A stretch of 64,000 bases of DNA, from assembly GCF_016908855.1 (NCBI RefSeq), contig NZ_JAFBER010000001.1:1-64000 (forward strand). Direction: 5' to 3'. The stretch comes from Scopulibacillus daqui. Lineage in GTDB: Bacteria; Bacillota; Bacilli; Bacillales; Sporolactobacillaceae. The notes under the pieces were generated by a model. The model worked only from the letters and a program-made list of their open reading frames with translations. It did no database searches and was not told the origin of the DNA. The translations under genes and the position numbers were made by a program. Shown here piece after piece: positions 1-8,445 of the stretch. Every line of letters starts with the position of its first letter. Position 1 is the first letter of the stretch.

Positions 1-618
1 CGATTTGATTTTCTTATTCCTTATGGCACTTATCTTAAGGAGAAAACACGCAAATATAAAAAGGACATCAAAAACGCGAAAAATTGGACCTATCTGGAAC
101 AAGACGATTGTTTTATTTGCCCGAATGGAAGGAAGGTGACGTTTAAAAAATACCAAACCAAAAAGAATCGGTCTGGTTATGAGCAAAGCTTCAAAATATA
201 CGAATGTGAAGATTGCACAGATTGCCCATTGAAATCGCAATGCACAAAAGCAAAAGGGAATCGTCAAGTTCACTGGAATACCGTCTTCGAGGAAATGAAG
301 GCGAAAGCAAAAGCAGCCCTTGAATGTGAAGAAAAATCCACAATCTACGCTCAACGAAAAATTGAGGTAGAAAGTGTGTTCGGTCACATCAAGGGCAATC
401 GGTCGTTCCGCAGATTTTCATTGCGGGGTCTCGACAAGGTTCATGTCGAGTTTGGGATTGTGGCATTAGCCCACAACATACTGAAAGCAGCCGGCATCCG
501 CCAGCTGCTTTCGAAGAAAAATCGAAAAAATATAAAAGCAAGTGGAGAAAAACAATTTGTTTTTCTCCACTTGCTTCATTTTAAGGACTTATCAGACAAG
601 CCCGCTTTTTATGTTTGA
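1..618 (+). CDS. IS1182-family transposase, C-terminal part (5' end outside window)
   Basis: The frame is open from base 1, so the gene begins before the window; about 205 codons are visible. The protein has a Cys-rich knuckle (CEDCTDCPLKSQC) followed by a conserved C-terminal DDE-fold segment with EVESVFGHIKGNRSFRRF and ALAHNILKAAGI, typical of IS1182-family (DDE_Tnp_1-like) transposases. The glutamate in the VESVFG motif is the likely third catalytic acid of the DDE triad. The last ~30 codons run through a long perfect hairpin and look like poorly conserved read-through rather than a folded domain. It ends 12 bases from the convergent prsA stop. Whether the copy is intact cannot be judged because its 5' part is missing. 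Confidence 0.88.
   Translation, partial: RFDFLIPYGTYLKEKTRKYKKDIKNAKNWTYLEQDDCFICPNGRKVTFKKYQTKKNRSGYEQSFKIYECEDCTDCPLKSQCTKAKGNRQVHWNTVFEEMKAKAKAALECEEKSTIYAQRKIEVESVFGHIKGNRSFRRFSLRGLDKVHVEFGIVALAHNILKAAGIRQLLSKKNRKNIKASGEKQFVFLHLLHFKDLSDKPAFYV
1..618 (+). mobile_element. Right portion of an IS1182-like insertion sequence
   Basis: Only the transposase 3' region is visible. I could not define the terminal inverted repeat or a target-site duplication: the element end must lie near or within the last bases before prsA, but the left end needed to match it is outside the window. Confidence 0.6.
536..576 (+). terminator. Long hairpin inside the transposase 3' codons
   Basis: Arms 536-555 and 557-576 are perfectly complementary (20 bp; in RNA the loop would open to about 5 nt) and end in a T-rich stretch. 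It can serve as a terminator for the insertion sequence on either strand, possibly also for prsA, which converges on it. Confidence 0.6.
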
Positions 619-629
619 AACCTAACTTT

Positions 630-1511
630 TTATCCTTGAGGCGAAGCGCCTGGCGGTAAAGTTGGCTGCTGCGGCTGATTAAAGAGATCTTTAAATTGCT
701 TGTCTTTAATTTTCACATCGCCTTTTTTCACAAGGTTTTGCAGCACTTCTTGCGCAGGTTTTGCTTTTTTCTGAAGCACCGCTTGTTTTACTTCAGGTTT
801 CAATTCTTTATAGCTGTCTTTTTTGCCTGTTAATTTAATAATGTGATAACCATACTGGGTTTTTACAGGATCACTGACTTGTCCGACTTTAAGTTTAAAT
901 GCAGCTTTTTCGAACGCTGGATCCATTTCTCCTTTTTTGAACCAGCCGAGGTCGCCGCCGCTATCTTTTGTAGCTGTATCAGTTGTATTTTCTTTGGCCA
1001 ATTTAGAGAAATCTTCGCCTTTTTTCAGCTTTTGTTCGATCTTATCAGCTGTTTTCTTATCTTTAACGAGAATATGGCTTGCTTTAACTTCAGTCAGCTT
1101 GTCTTTATTTTTATCATAATAATCCTTCATCTCTTTCTCAGTCACTTTAACGCCGTCAGTTTGCGCTTTAAAGAGAAGGAGCTGTTGTTTCACATTATCT
1201 CTGAATTGCTTTTCAGTTAGGTTGCTTTGTTGAAGCGCTTGTTTGAAGGCTTCATCGCTTGGGAATTTCTTCTTGACTTCATTGACTTTCTGATCAATTT
1301 CCTTATCGGAAACTTTGTAGTTAGCATTGAGTAATTTTTCGTAAACCATTTCCTGCAAGACTTGGTTGCCGGCTTGATTTTTCAATTCTTTATAGAATTC
1401 ATCATTCGTGATATCGCCGCCTTTGGTTTTAACGACAGCGCTTGAGCCGCATGCTGAAAGAACGCCGGCTAACCCCAGCATAACAGCGCATAGTAGCATT
1501 AATTTCTTCAT
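630..1511 (-). CDS. prsA: PrsA foldase lipoprotein (parvulin-type PPIase)
   Basis: This is an extracytoplasmic folding factor anchored to the outer face of the membrane, which helps secreted proteins fold after Sec export. The 293-residue protein starts with a lipoprotein signal peptide and lipobox LSAC (Cys21 as lipidation site). An N-terminal helical part is followed by a parvulin rotamase domain at about residues 143-235 (KASHILV, GGDLGWF, YGYHIIKL). It ends in a Gln/Pro-rich tail. ATG 1511 was chosen because it follows AGGAGTGACAAT; an upstream in-frame ATG has no binding site. Length matches Bacillus PrsA (292). It is the backbone gene at the left of the conserved prsA-hit-ecs neighbourhood and probably chaperones the secreted protease encoded at 20-22 kb. 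Confidence 0.96.
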   Translation of the reverse strand: MKKLMLLCAVMLGLAGVLSACGSSAVVKTKGGDITNDEFYKELKNQAGNQVLQEMVYEKLLNANYKVSDKEIDQKVNEVKKKFPSDEAFKQALQQSNLTEKQFRDNVKQQLLLFKAQTDGVKVTEKEMKDYYDKNKDKLTEVKASHILVKDKKTADKIEQKLKKGEDFSKLAKENTTDTATKDSGGDLGWFKKGEMDPAFEKAAFKLKVGQVSDPVKTQYGYHIIKLTGKKDSYKELKPEVKQAVLQKKAKPAQEVLQNLVKKGDVKIKDKQFKDLFNQPQQPTLPPGASPQG

Positions 1512-1546
1512 ATTGTCACTCCTAATAATCAATTGTCAATAAAAAT

Positions 1547-1575
1547 ATTCTAACTTATATAAACTGTGCTGTCGA
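1547..1575 (-). promoter_or_regulatory. Candidate SigA promoter of prsA
   Basis: On the minus strand TCGACA (1575-1570) and TAGAAT (1552-1547) are separated by 17 bp and point to prsA, giving a short leader of about 35 nt. Confidence 0.5.
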
Positions 1576-1580
1576 GAACA

Positions 1581-1594
1581 TGTGAAAAATCACA
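1581..1594. promoter_or_regulatory. Palindrome upstream of the prsA promoter
   Basis: TGTGA-AAAA-TCACA is a perfect palindrome directly upstream of the putative -35 box of prsA. Its 4-bp centre is shorter than that of known Fnr/Crp sites (6 bp), so the protein that would bind is unknown. Confidence 0.35.
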
Positions 1595-1915
1595 TCTTTT
1601 TATATGGATTTTGTATCTCTTTATGTATTTAAAATTTTTATTTAGTATTTGTTTTGAAGTATAATTTATACTTGAAAAAGGTCTAATCAAATGCAGCATG
1701 ATAAAAGGAAAACAACAAGAAATAGTACGGCAATTGCTGATACAATAAAGACATATCAGATCATTTGTATGCTTTCACACAGCTTCCGGGGGTGTTCGCG
1801 CAAGTTCATAGAGGACAATGAACGCCTCTTTGAACATGTATGATGACAATATATATGATTAGATTATCAAAACCCAATAAAAAATGATAGTCTAATAATA
1901 TCGAGGTGATGAGAA

Positions 1916-2500
1916 ATGAAAAATAAGTGGAAAATGGCGTTTTTCACGCTGCTGGGCATTGTAGTGATTGTACTGGTCCTTACGGGAGTATTCTTTTTCA
2001 GTTTTCTAGCAATTGGCGGCAAAACACAAAACATACCCAATGACGTAAAAAACAACAGCCAGCCGATATTTACCGTTCAAGCGGATAAAGAACAATTAGA
2101 TCATTTGATTAATAACGAAATACAAAGGCATCAAACCGGTAATTTAAATTATTCCGTAAATATGGATAATGATGTAAGAGTGAATGGTTCCTTGGGCGTG
2201 CTGGGAACTTCTATGCCTTTTTCAATCGCCTTTAACCCCGTCGTTGAAAATGGCGATGTGATATTGAAAGAAAAAACGGTCAAATTAGGCAAATTTAATT
2301 TACCTGATAAGCAAGTATTGAAGTTTATTAACTTTGGGACTAAATTGCCGGACTGGGTTATTGTCCAGCCTGATAAAAGGCAAATTTATATCAATGTCAC
2401 GAAGATTCCTTTAAATAAAGATATTGACTTTTATTTAAAGGCTAAACAAATTCAGTTAAGCAGCAATAAGATCATTTTTGAGCTGCATCAAAAATCTTGA
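1916..2500 (+). CDS. ypmS: YpmS-family membrane-anchored protein (DUF2140)
   Basis: The 194-residue protein has one N-terminal membrane helix (about residues 8-31) and an exposed domain with the family signatures GSLGVLGTSMPFSI and KLPDWVIVQP. It belongs to the YpmS/DUF2140 family of Firmicutes, whose function is not established. Translation starts at ATG 1916 after GAGGTGATGAG. In B. subtilis ypmS sits with the lipase-like gene ypmR; here it stands alone between prsA and a DUF3267 gene, so its usual partner is missing. It ends at a strong bidirectional hairpin. Confidence 0.85.
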   Translation: MKNKWKMAFFTLLGIVVIVLVLTGVFFFSFLAIGGKTQNIPNDVKNNSQPIFTVQADKEQLDHLINNEIQRHQTGNLNYSVNMDNDVRVNGSLGVLGTSMPFSIAFNPVVENGDVILKEKTVKLGKFNLPDKQVLKFINFGTKLPDWVIVQPDKRQIYINVTKIPLNKDIDFYLKAKQIQLSSNKIIFELHQKS

Positions 2501-2510
2501 TACTGTTATC

Positions 2511-2555
2511 AAAAATGTGCAGGAAAGCCGCAAAGAAGCTTTCCTGCACATTTTT
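2511..2555. terminator. Bidirectional terminator between ypmS and the DUF3267 gene
   Basis: An 18-bp perfect stem (2511-2528 with 2538-2555) has a 9-nt loop and A/T tracts on both flanks, serving two convergent genes. Confidence 0.85.
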
Positions 2556-3099
2556 ACGATTGTTTGACTAGTATTCTGCATCCATCCGGACCATCTTCGA
2601 TAAAAGCATTAGCCGGGGCTTTAATCAGGTTATTTAAATAAACAAAGTCACTGATGCTGATGCCAAAATTTATAGCGCTAATCAAAGAAAAATAATGAAG
2701 ATGCTGCGGATATACGATTGTCAATATAACCATGCCCAATGTTATGACAACGGCCGGGCTGGCGATAACTAATAGAGATCGCCGCTTGGATAATGTACCC
2801 GGAATATTGCAGTGGATAGACGGAATGATTTCATAATTGAACCATCCAAATGAAAGGGTTGCTTTCTTTCCAACCACCCTCGCTGACAGGCAATGGATCA
2901 GTTTATGAACAGGCAAGATAAAAATGATGGTTATGAGAAATATAATAGGATTAAAGGATGAGAGTCTTTCAACATGGGTTAAATCGATAAACAGCAAATA
3001 GTAGACAATAAAGAAAATAATCATTCCCATGAGAGAAAGAACATTCAAACGAATTGTTCCAAAGTCTTTTCCGATGTTGAATGTTTTCCAACAATTCAT
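2554..3099 (-). CDS. DUF3267-like membrane protein with altered zinc-protease motif
   Basis: The 181-residue protein has four predicted membrane helices and the layout of DUF3267 proteins (zincin-like membrane peptidases related to site-2 proteases). At the place of the HExxH zinc motif it has HKLIH, with Lys replacing the catalytic Glu. The two His are kept, so metal binding is possible but peptidase activity is unlikely. The C-terminal part (DFVYLNNLIKAPANAF) is well formed. ATG 3099 follows GGGGTGGGACCT. B. subtilis has a comparable membrane protein near prsA, which supports a vertically inherited position. The function is unknown. Confidence 0.7.
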   Translation of the reverse strand: MNCWKTFNIGKDFGTIRLNVLSLMGMIIFFIVYYLLFIDLTHVERLSSFNPIIFLITIIFILPVHKLIHCLSARVVGKKATLSFGWFNYEIIPSIHCNIPGTLSKRRSLLVIASPAVVITLGMVILTIVYPQHLHYFSLISAINFGISISDFVYLNNLIKAPANAFIEDGPDGCRILVKQS

Positions 3100-3366
3100 A
3101 GGTCCCACCCCGCAACATGATTCAAAATTTTTCTTTTATCATTTCGCATGATGTTTTTCTTTCCATACTTTACTGTCTTTTTTATTGAAAATCAACCCTT
3201 TCTTATAAAAAATCTTGTGTACATTTTTTAAAATTTGCCTTTCTTTATTAGGATGCTTTTAATTTTTCTTCAATTGGGGAAATATAAGGAAAATGAAATT
3301 CTCTTGATTTGGATTGAGGGCAGGGCTAAGGAAAAGGATTTCGGTATATGGTAAAGGGGGCATTCG

Positions 3367-4107
3367 ATGAAACAAATAAAAAGAGCAATCGTCGCCTTAA
3401 CTGCTGCATGTGGTTTTGTTTTTTCCTTCTTAATGCCGGCGGACGTGTCCGCCAAACCCGCTGATGCTGATTTTGGACATCCGGAAATTTTGAATTTGAG
3501 CATTACGCCTGAAAATGAGTGGCTCTATGATTTAGATAATGATCTTAATGCTTTGCGGATGGGGCTGACGATTAATGAAGATAAGAAATTAAGCGTGATC
3601 GCTTCTCTGGCTGAAGGGAAGTTATCGGATCTCAAAAAGTTAATACACATGCATAAACAAGGTCAATTGAGTGATCAATCTTATAAGATTTATATTAATA
3701 AAGTGTTCGGCGATTACAAGAATTACTTACATAAAACAGTTAAGCAATTAATTAACGAAGCACCTAATCGCGAGGTTCAAGAAAAACTGGTGAATGTTGC
3801 TCATCACTTTTCACAAGCTGCCCATTTTTCTTCCGGAGAGTTAATTAACCAACCCATAAATATGAGCAAAATAGATCAAGCCGAATTAGCTGTCAAAGTT
3901 CTGGCTGATTATAACAAAAGTGATGTTTGTAAATTGCTGGAGGAGGGTTTGGATATTAACGACATGTCATATGTCTTTGTCTTATCGGAAGTCTCAGGGA
4001 AAAGTCCTGAAGAGGTCGCAGATTTAAAATTAAATAAAGACATGACCTATACGGAAATTGCTAAGGCGTTAGGCATTAACCCCTCAGCGCTATCAATTTT
4101 AAAATGA
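3367..4107 (+). CDS. Secreted helical protein, DUF5667-like
   Basis: The 246-residue product has a Sec signal peptide (basic start, hydrophobic core, likely cleavage after the Ala of VSA near residue 29). The mature part is predicted mostly helical. Its segment around residues 50-110 (WLYDLDNDLNALRMG, LAEGKLSDLKKLIHMHKQG) resembles the DUF5667 pattern of secreted proteins, where repeated helices carry conserved Leu/Arg/Glu. ATG 3367 follows AAAGGGGGCATTCG. The C-terminal 60 residues contain a short segment ending in YTEIAKALGINPSAL that resembles a helix-turn-helix-like motif. I do not recognise a specific function. It converges on yhaH through a shared terminator. Confidence 0.65.
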   Translation: MKQIKRAIVALTAACGFVFSFLMPADVSAKPADADFGHPEILNLSITPENEWLYDLDNDLNALRMGLTINEDKKLSVIASLAEGKLSDLKKLIHMHKQGQLSDQSYKIYINKVFGDYKNYLHKTVKQLINEAPNREVQEKLVNVAHHFSQAAHFSSGELINQPINMSKIDQAELAVKVLADYNKSDVCKLLEEGLDINDMSYVFVLSEVSGKSPEEVADLKLNKDMTYTEIAKALGINPSALSILK

Positions 4108-4137
4108 ACCGGCTTCATTAAGAAGTCGGTTCATTTT
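4101..4137. terminator. Bidirectional terminator overlapping two gene ends
   Basis: A 16-bp stem (4101-4116 with 4122-4137, one G-T wobble) with a 5-nt loop contains the stop codon of the upstream gene and the last codons of yhaH. Confidence 0.75.
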
Positions 4138-4483
4138 GTGACCTTTCAAACTGTTTTTTTGCTTGTTCTAATTGGCTGAGGTTTTCTTTAATATTATGAA
4201 TGTGAGGTTTTACCGCTTGGTTCCATGTGTTGACTAAATCCTCAATGTCGCCAAGCGTTGATTTAATAACCGGCAGGCTTTCTTTGCTCAATGAATTGAC
4301 TTGGTCCTTTAGTCTGACTATTTGATTTTTCACATCATTCATAGGTTCTTTAGCCTGTTGAACTTTTTCTTTCATTTCACCGCGAATTTCACGGCCTGAT
4401 TTAGGTGTGCTCAGCAATACGGTCATTCCGGCAATGACGCTCCCGGCAGCAAAACCGCATATGTAAGATTTGGCTTTTCCCAT
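4118..4483 (-). CDS. yhaH: YtxH-domain protein YhaH
   Basis: A 121-residue protein with an N-terminal membrane helix followed by the YtxH signature (GSVIAGMTVLLSTPKSGREIRGEMKEK, quoted in part: TPKSGREIRG). The rest is an amphipathic, probably coiled-coil helix. YtxH proteins are general-stress or envelope-associated proteins of Firmicutes without an assigned activity. ATG 4483 was chosen for the GAGGGGTGAG binding site; the longer reading frame upstream has none. Its position between prsA and trpP/hit matches yhaH in B. subtilis; the regulator gene scoC and yhaI, which lie beside it there, are absent here. Confidence 0.85.
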   Translation of the reverse strand: MGKAKSYICGFAAGSVIAGMTVLLSTPKSGREIRGEMKEKVQQAKEPMNDVKNQIVRLKDQVNSLSKESLPVIKSTLGDIEDLVNTWNQAVKPHIHNIKENLSQLEQAKKQFERSQNEPTS

Positions 4484-4567
4484 TAATCTCACCCCTCTAT
4501 GATGGTTTATGACATTATTATAATACAAACCGCATACCTTATCATTAAGAAAGGCGGGGGCGGTCAT

Positions 4568-4762
4568 ATGGTATACGTCATAATAGGCTTATTTTTTATT
4601 TTAGGTATCGGTTGTCTTTCTTATTCTTTCAGCAAATGGACAACGCAGAGGCGTTTTGCGTTTAAAAATAAGAAAATCGCTAAGGAAAAAAATCTCTCAA
4701 TCATTTCAACTGTCGTTGGGATATTGTTGATTATCGTGGCGTGGTTCATTTATCGCACATAA
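4568..4762 (+). CDS. Small two-helix membrane protein
   Basis: The 64-residue protein has a hydrophobic helix at each end (residues 2-20 and 43-62) separated by a Lys/Arg-rich cytoplasmic loop (TTQRRFAFKNKKIAKEK). ATG 4568 follows AAGGCGGGGGCGGTCAT. Divergent from yhaH. No family recognised. Confidence 0.6.
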   Translation: MVYVIIGLFFILGIGCLSYSFSKWTTQRRFAFKNKKIAKEKNLSIISTVVGILLIIVAWFIYRT

Positions 4763-4780
4763 AATATTGAAGAGAAAAAC

Positions 4781-4802
4781 AGCCCGCCTTGGCAGACGGG
4801 CT
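4781..4802. terminator. Bidirectional terminator
   Basis: AGCCCG (4781-4786) pairs with CGGGCT (4797-4802), followed by ATTTTG on the plus strand; it lies between two convergent small genes. Confidence 0.65.
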
Positions 4803-4968
4803 ATTTTGTACGTTCTGCTTGGTTTTCAGCCATTTCATCGCGTTCTCCTGCATCGGAGAGATCATAATCTGCAGGCATGATGTTATCAGTATTTTTATAT
4901 CCGCCTGCTAGTTCTTCAACTTGGTCGGCAGTATAAAAATCTTCTGCCTTTCGTTTTTCTTTTGCCAT
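4801..4968 (-). CDS. Small hydrophilic protein, 55 residues
   Basis: A short reading frame starting MAKEKRKAEDFYTADQVEEL and ending in MAENQAERTK. It is highly charged and without a membrane segment. The start is supported by GAAAGGAGAAGATAAGTC just upstream, a strong binding site. It resembles small Bacillales spore or stress proteins in composition, but I do not recognise the family. Confidence 0.6.
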   Translation of the reverse strand: MAKEKRKAEDFYTADQVEELAGGYKNTDNIMPADYDLSDAGERDEMAENQAERTK

Positions 4969-5113
4969 GACTTATCTTCTCCTTTCTCGTATTATTGTGC
5001 AGTTTAAGCAGAGTTCTATGCCTTTATTTTTGGATATAAATAAAAAATCCGGCCCTGACGAACTGCAGACCAGATTATTTTAATCAAAGTATATTCAAAT
5101 GCAAAATCAGTTA

Positions 5114-5142
5114 TTGAACGATCATGTATTGTGTGTTAAAAT
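5114..5142 (+). promoter_or_regulatory. Candidate SigA promoter of helD
   Basis: TTGAAC (5114-5119) and TAAAAT (5137-5142) are 17 bp apart, about 125 bp upstream of the helD start. The rest of the 300-bp gap before helD is AT-rich without a gene. Confidence 0.5.
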
Positions 5143-5267
5143 CATGAACGGTTATACCAACATTCATTCTAATACATATGTATTAATACCCAATTTTAAT
5201 TTTACAATAAAATATCGCTGCTGTCAAATACTTTCTACAGAAAATCCTGATATAAAGGAGATGGCCT

Positions 5268-7619
5268 ATGAGCAAATGGGAGCAGGAATTTAAGATGGAA
5301 CAAAAACGCGTTCATCAAGTGACAAGTAAAATCGATAAACATATTGATCAGCTTGAAGAACAGGCAGGCGTCGTTAAATCTGACATGTCCCATATTCGCA
5401 AAAATTTTTGGGATGATGTAAGGATTAACTTTGATAACCCTGATGAAGCGGCTGAAACTTATGCAAGTATAATACAGCAAGCCAAATTGCTGTCAGAAAG
5501 AGAACGAAGCCATAGACACGCGGAACATCAATTAGATATTCTAAAACGGCTCAAACAATCTCCTTATTTTGGAAGAATCGACTTTTTAGAAGACGGAGAA
5601 GATGAAGCTGAATGCATTTATTTAGGCATCGGTTCATTCTATGATAAAGAAAATGAAGAATTTCTTATTTATGATTGGCGTGCACCAATATCGAGCCTTT
5701 ATTACGATTATTCGCTAGGACGTGCTGAATACAATGCGCCGGACAGTACGATTACGGGAACAATGGAGCTTAAGCGCCAGTTTATTATCCGCGACGCTAA
5801 GATTAAAAGCATGTTTGATACGGGGATAACGATTGGTGATGAACTGCTTCAAGAAGTGCTTGGCAATCCTTCAAGTTCCCAAATGAAAAGCATCGTTGCA
5901 ACGATTCAAAAGGAACAAAATCAAATTATTCGCAACGAAAAAAGCCGGTTACTGATCGTTCAGGGGGCTGCCGGAAGCGGAAAGACTTCAGCCGCTTTGC
6001 AGCGAGTTGCCTATCTGCTGTACAGATATCGTGACACGCTCAGTGCAGATGATATTGTTTTGTTTTCTCCCAACCCTTTGTTTAACAGTTATATCTCAAC
6101 TGTTTTACCTGAGCTTGGCGAAGAAAATATGCAGCAGGCAACCTTTCAGGAGTTTTTGCAAAGCCATCTAAGCGAATCGTTTGACCTTGAAGATCCATTT
6201 ACTCAAATGGAGCATGTGCTGGCCGCTGAGGGAGGCGCGGATGATGACATTCGGTTAAAGGGAATCCGCTATAAAGCAGGCCTGGATTTTATGGAAGTTA
6301 TTGAACAATATCTAAAATACTTAGGGCAAAAAGGCCTCCTATTTAAAAATATTAAATTCCGCGGCGAAGTCATTATCTCCCAGCAGCAAATCGCAAACTA
6401 TTTTTACAAACTGGACACCTCGCTGCCTATACCGAACAGAATGAAGCTTGTCAGCGAGCGGCTGCTGAAAGAATTAAAAAATTTGGCTGTAAAAGAAAGG
6501 TCTAAGCCGTGGGTGAAAGAAGAAATCCAATTTCTTGATAAAGAGGAATATGCGCATTTTTACCAGCTGCTTCGCAATAAAAATCAATATACTGAAGATA
6601 CATTTGATGACTTTGAGCGAGAAGAGAAGCTCCTCTCTGCTTACGTGGTTAATGAACATTTTAAAAAGCTAAGAAAACAGGTTAAAAACCTAAAGTTTAT
6701 TGATATTCAGGCGATATATCGGCAATTATTCAGCGATCCTGAATTGGCCGGCACATTCGTCGCTAAAAATAAATTGCCGGAAAATTGGCCAGAGATTTCT
6801 AGACAAACGGTAAGCCGTTTAGACAACAAAATATTAACTTATGAAGATGCAACCCCTTTTCTTTATTTAAAAGAACGGATCGAAGGCTTCAAAACGAATA
6901 CATCGGTTCGCCATGTATTTATTGATGAAGCACAGGATTATTCGCCTTTCCAATTTGAATTTATTAAGCGGCTGTTCCCTTTTAGCAAAATGACCGTTCT
7001 TGGCGATATGAATCAAGCCATTTACGCTCATGCTGAAAATACCTGTCTTTCTATGCTGTCTTCTTTGTATGGGGACGAAGCGGCCGATACAATCATTTTA
7101 AAGCGCAGTTATCGTTCAACGCGCCCTATTGTCGAATTTACAAGGCATTTAATAGAAGGCGGAAAAGACATTATCCCGTTTAATAGGGCAGGGAACAAGC
7201 CGGTGTTAAATCAGGCTGTTAACGAGGAAGATCTTCATTTGAAATTAGCCGGGTTAATACGTGATCTCAAGGCTCAAGAGCAACGGACCATTGCAGTGAT
7301 ATGTAAGACTTATAAAGAATGCCAAAAGGCCGTTAAAGCCTTGCAAAATGAAGTTCCGGTGCGTTTAATTGATAAAGATACGGCTGCATTTGAGACAGGA
7401 ATTCTTGTCATTCCTTCTTATTTAGCCAAAGGTGTCGAATTTGATGCTGTTATCATTTATAATGCATCAGATGAGCAATACGGCAAGGAAAGTGAACGTC
7501 AATTGTTTTATACGGCATGTACAAGAGCAATGCATGAATTGCATCTGTTTTTTGTCGGACAACCGAGCCGGTTTATTTCAGAAGTACCGGAAAATCTTTA
7601 TATACAAAATAAAGCATAA
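5268..7619 (+). CDS. helD: RNA polymerase recycling motor ATPase HelD
   Basis: HelD is a superfamily-1 helicase-like ATPase that binds stalled RNA polymerase and releases nucleic acid, so the enzyme is recycled. The 783-residue protein matches B. subtilis HelD (774). It has an N-terminal antiparallel coiled coil (residues ~1-60) that enters the secondary channel, Walker A GAAGSGKTS (~233-241), the Walker B/motif II sequence FIDEAQDYSPFQFE (~551), GDMNQAIYAH, motif IV KRSYRSTRPI, and the C-terminal motifs AKGVEFDAVII and LFYTACTRAMHEL. ATG 5268 follows AAAGGAGATGGCCT. A SigA-type promoter lies upstream and a terminator downstream, so it is probably monocistronic. Confidence 0.95.
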   Translation: MSKWEQEFKMEQKRVHQVTSKIDKHIDQLEEQAGVVKSDMSHIRKNFWDDVRINFDNPDEAAETYASIIQQAKLLSERERSHRHAEHQLDILKRLKQSPYFGRIDFLEDGEDEAECIYLGIGSFYDKENEEFLIYDWRAPISSLYYDYSLGRAEYNAPDSTITGTMELKRQFIIRDAKIKSMFDTGITIGDELLQEVLGNPSSSQMKSIVATIQKEQNQIIRNEKSRLLIVQGAAGSGKTSAALQRVAYLLYRYRDTLSADDIVLFSPNPLFNSYISTVLPELGEENMQQATFQEFLQSHLSESFDLEDPFTQMEHVLAAEGGADDDIRLKGIRYKAGLDFMEVIEQYLKYLGQKGLLFKNIKFRGEVIISQQQIANYFYKLDTSLPIPNRMKLVSERLLKELKNLAVKERSKPWVKEEIQFLDKEEYAHFYQLLRNKNQYTEDTFDDFEREEKLLSAYVVNEHFKKLRKQVKNLKFIDIQAIYRQLFSDPELAGTFVAKNKLPENWPEISRQTVSRLDNKILTYEDATPFLYLKERIEGFKTNTSVRHVFIDEAQDYSPFQFEFIKRLFPFSKMTVLGDMNQAIYAHAENTCLSMLSSLYGDEAADTIILKRSYRSTRPIVEFTRHLIEGGKDIIPFNRAGNKPVLNQAVNEEDLHLKLAGLIRDLKAQEQRTIAVICKTYKECQKAVKALQNEVPVRLIDKDTAAFETGILVIPSYLAKGVEFDAVIIYNASDEQYGKESERQLFYTACTRAMHELHLFFVGQPSRFISEVPENLYIQNKA

Positions 7620-7704
7620 AATGGGTTATCACATTGTAGCTTAACGAGTGGCAGAAAATGATTTAGGTGGGCAACAGGATAATTCGAGTGATGCGGGCCA
7701 TATG

Positions 7705-7734
7705 GGCGGCGGGATTTTACCTTATCCTGCCGCC
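7705..7734 (+). terminator. helD terminator
   Basis: GGCGGCGGGAT (7705-7715) pairs with ATCCTGCCGCC (7724-7734), 8-nt loop, followed by a T run. Confidence 0.85.
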
Positions 7735-7853
7735 TTTTTCTCATATTGGGATTGTCGTCTTTAGTCCAGTTCCTGATACTAAGCAAAAGGTCGAAAAGAT
7801 TATAGAAATTAATAAAAATAAATAAAAGTAAATGAATTAACATCAATAAATGT

Positions 7854-7878
7854 CCCCGCATCTAAAAATGATGCGGGG
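7854..7878. terminator. trpP terminator hairpin
   Basis: CCCCGCATC (7854-7862) pairs with GATGCGGGG (7870-7878) with an AT loop, 20 bases downstream of the trpP stop. The T tract on the minus strand is short. Confidence 0.6.
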
Positions 7879-7897
7879 CATTATTTTGCGTTCTTTA

Positions 7898-8443
7898 TTA
7901 ACCGCGTTTTGCAATATGGGTTGCTAATAGGCTCTTTCGCGACTGCCTCATTATTTTTACAATGATAGGGTAAATGATAGCTGCAAAAATCGTGTTAATA
8001 ACGACAGCAGGGAGCACGGCCGCAATAAACATGGCCATAAAGCTTGTTTTTACAGGCAAGGCACCGAGAACCGTTAAAGCTGAAAGGAATACGGCACCGC
8101 TGACAGCTGTCCCTGCCGCAGTTGAAACAAGGGCTGCAGCCTTATGCTTCATCATGCGGATTAATAGGCAATAAAGAGCGAAAATCACTAAGGAAGTGAT
8201 CAGTTTATCAATGATATTTGGAATGAATCCGCCGGGAATAGTGGAAGTAAATCCGGAAAGAATGCCAGCAGCCAAACCAACTATGAAAATATTGCTTCTG
8301 TCGGCAAACAGGAAGATGGCAATAAACATCATCGTCAGCAGCATATCAGGTTTCATTCCAAAAATGATGCCTGGTATTAATGTGTGAAAAATCGTTCCAA
8401 TACCAAGGAAAATAGCAATTAACAAAAGCTTGTGAAGCTTCAT
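7898..8443 (-). CDS. trpP: Tryptophan transporter TrpP
   Basis: TrpP is a small membrane carrier for tryptophan uptake in Firmicutes. The 181-residue protein has about five hydrophobic helices and the family features FGMKPDMLLTMMFIAIFL, GFIPNIIDK and PAVVINTIFAAIIYPIIVK. Length is close to B. subtilis TrpP (172). The start ATG 8443 overlaps a series of GAG triplets that is the binding site of the regulator TRAP (see that entry), so translation should be shut off when tryptophan is plentiful. The position between yhaH and hit is as in B. subtilis. Confidence 0.93.
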   Translation of the reverse strand: MKLHKLLLIAIFLGIGTIFHTLIPGIIFGMKPDMLLTMMFIAIFLFADRSNIFIVGLAAGILSGFTSTIPGGFIPNIIDKLITSLVIFALYCLLIRMMKHKAAALVSTAAGTAVSGAVFLSALTVLGALPVKTSFMAMFIAAVLPAVVINTIFAAIIYPIIVKIMRQSRKSLLATHIAKRG

Positions 8444-8445
8444 AT

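Noticed and set aside
843-1220. Open frame antisense to prsA
   Set aside because: No binding site, hydrophobic nonsense composition, and prsA is certain on the other strand.
5099-5293. Short open frame before helD
   Set aside because: It overlaps the helD promoter and start, has no binding site, and ends just inside helD.
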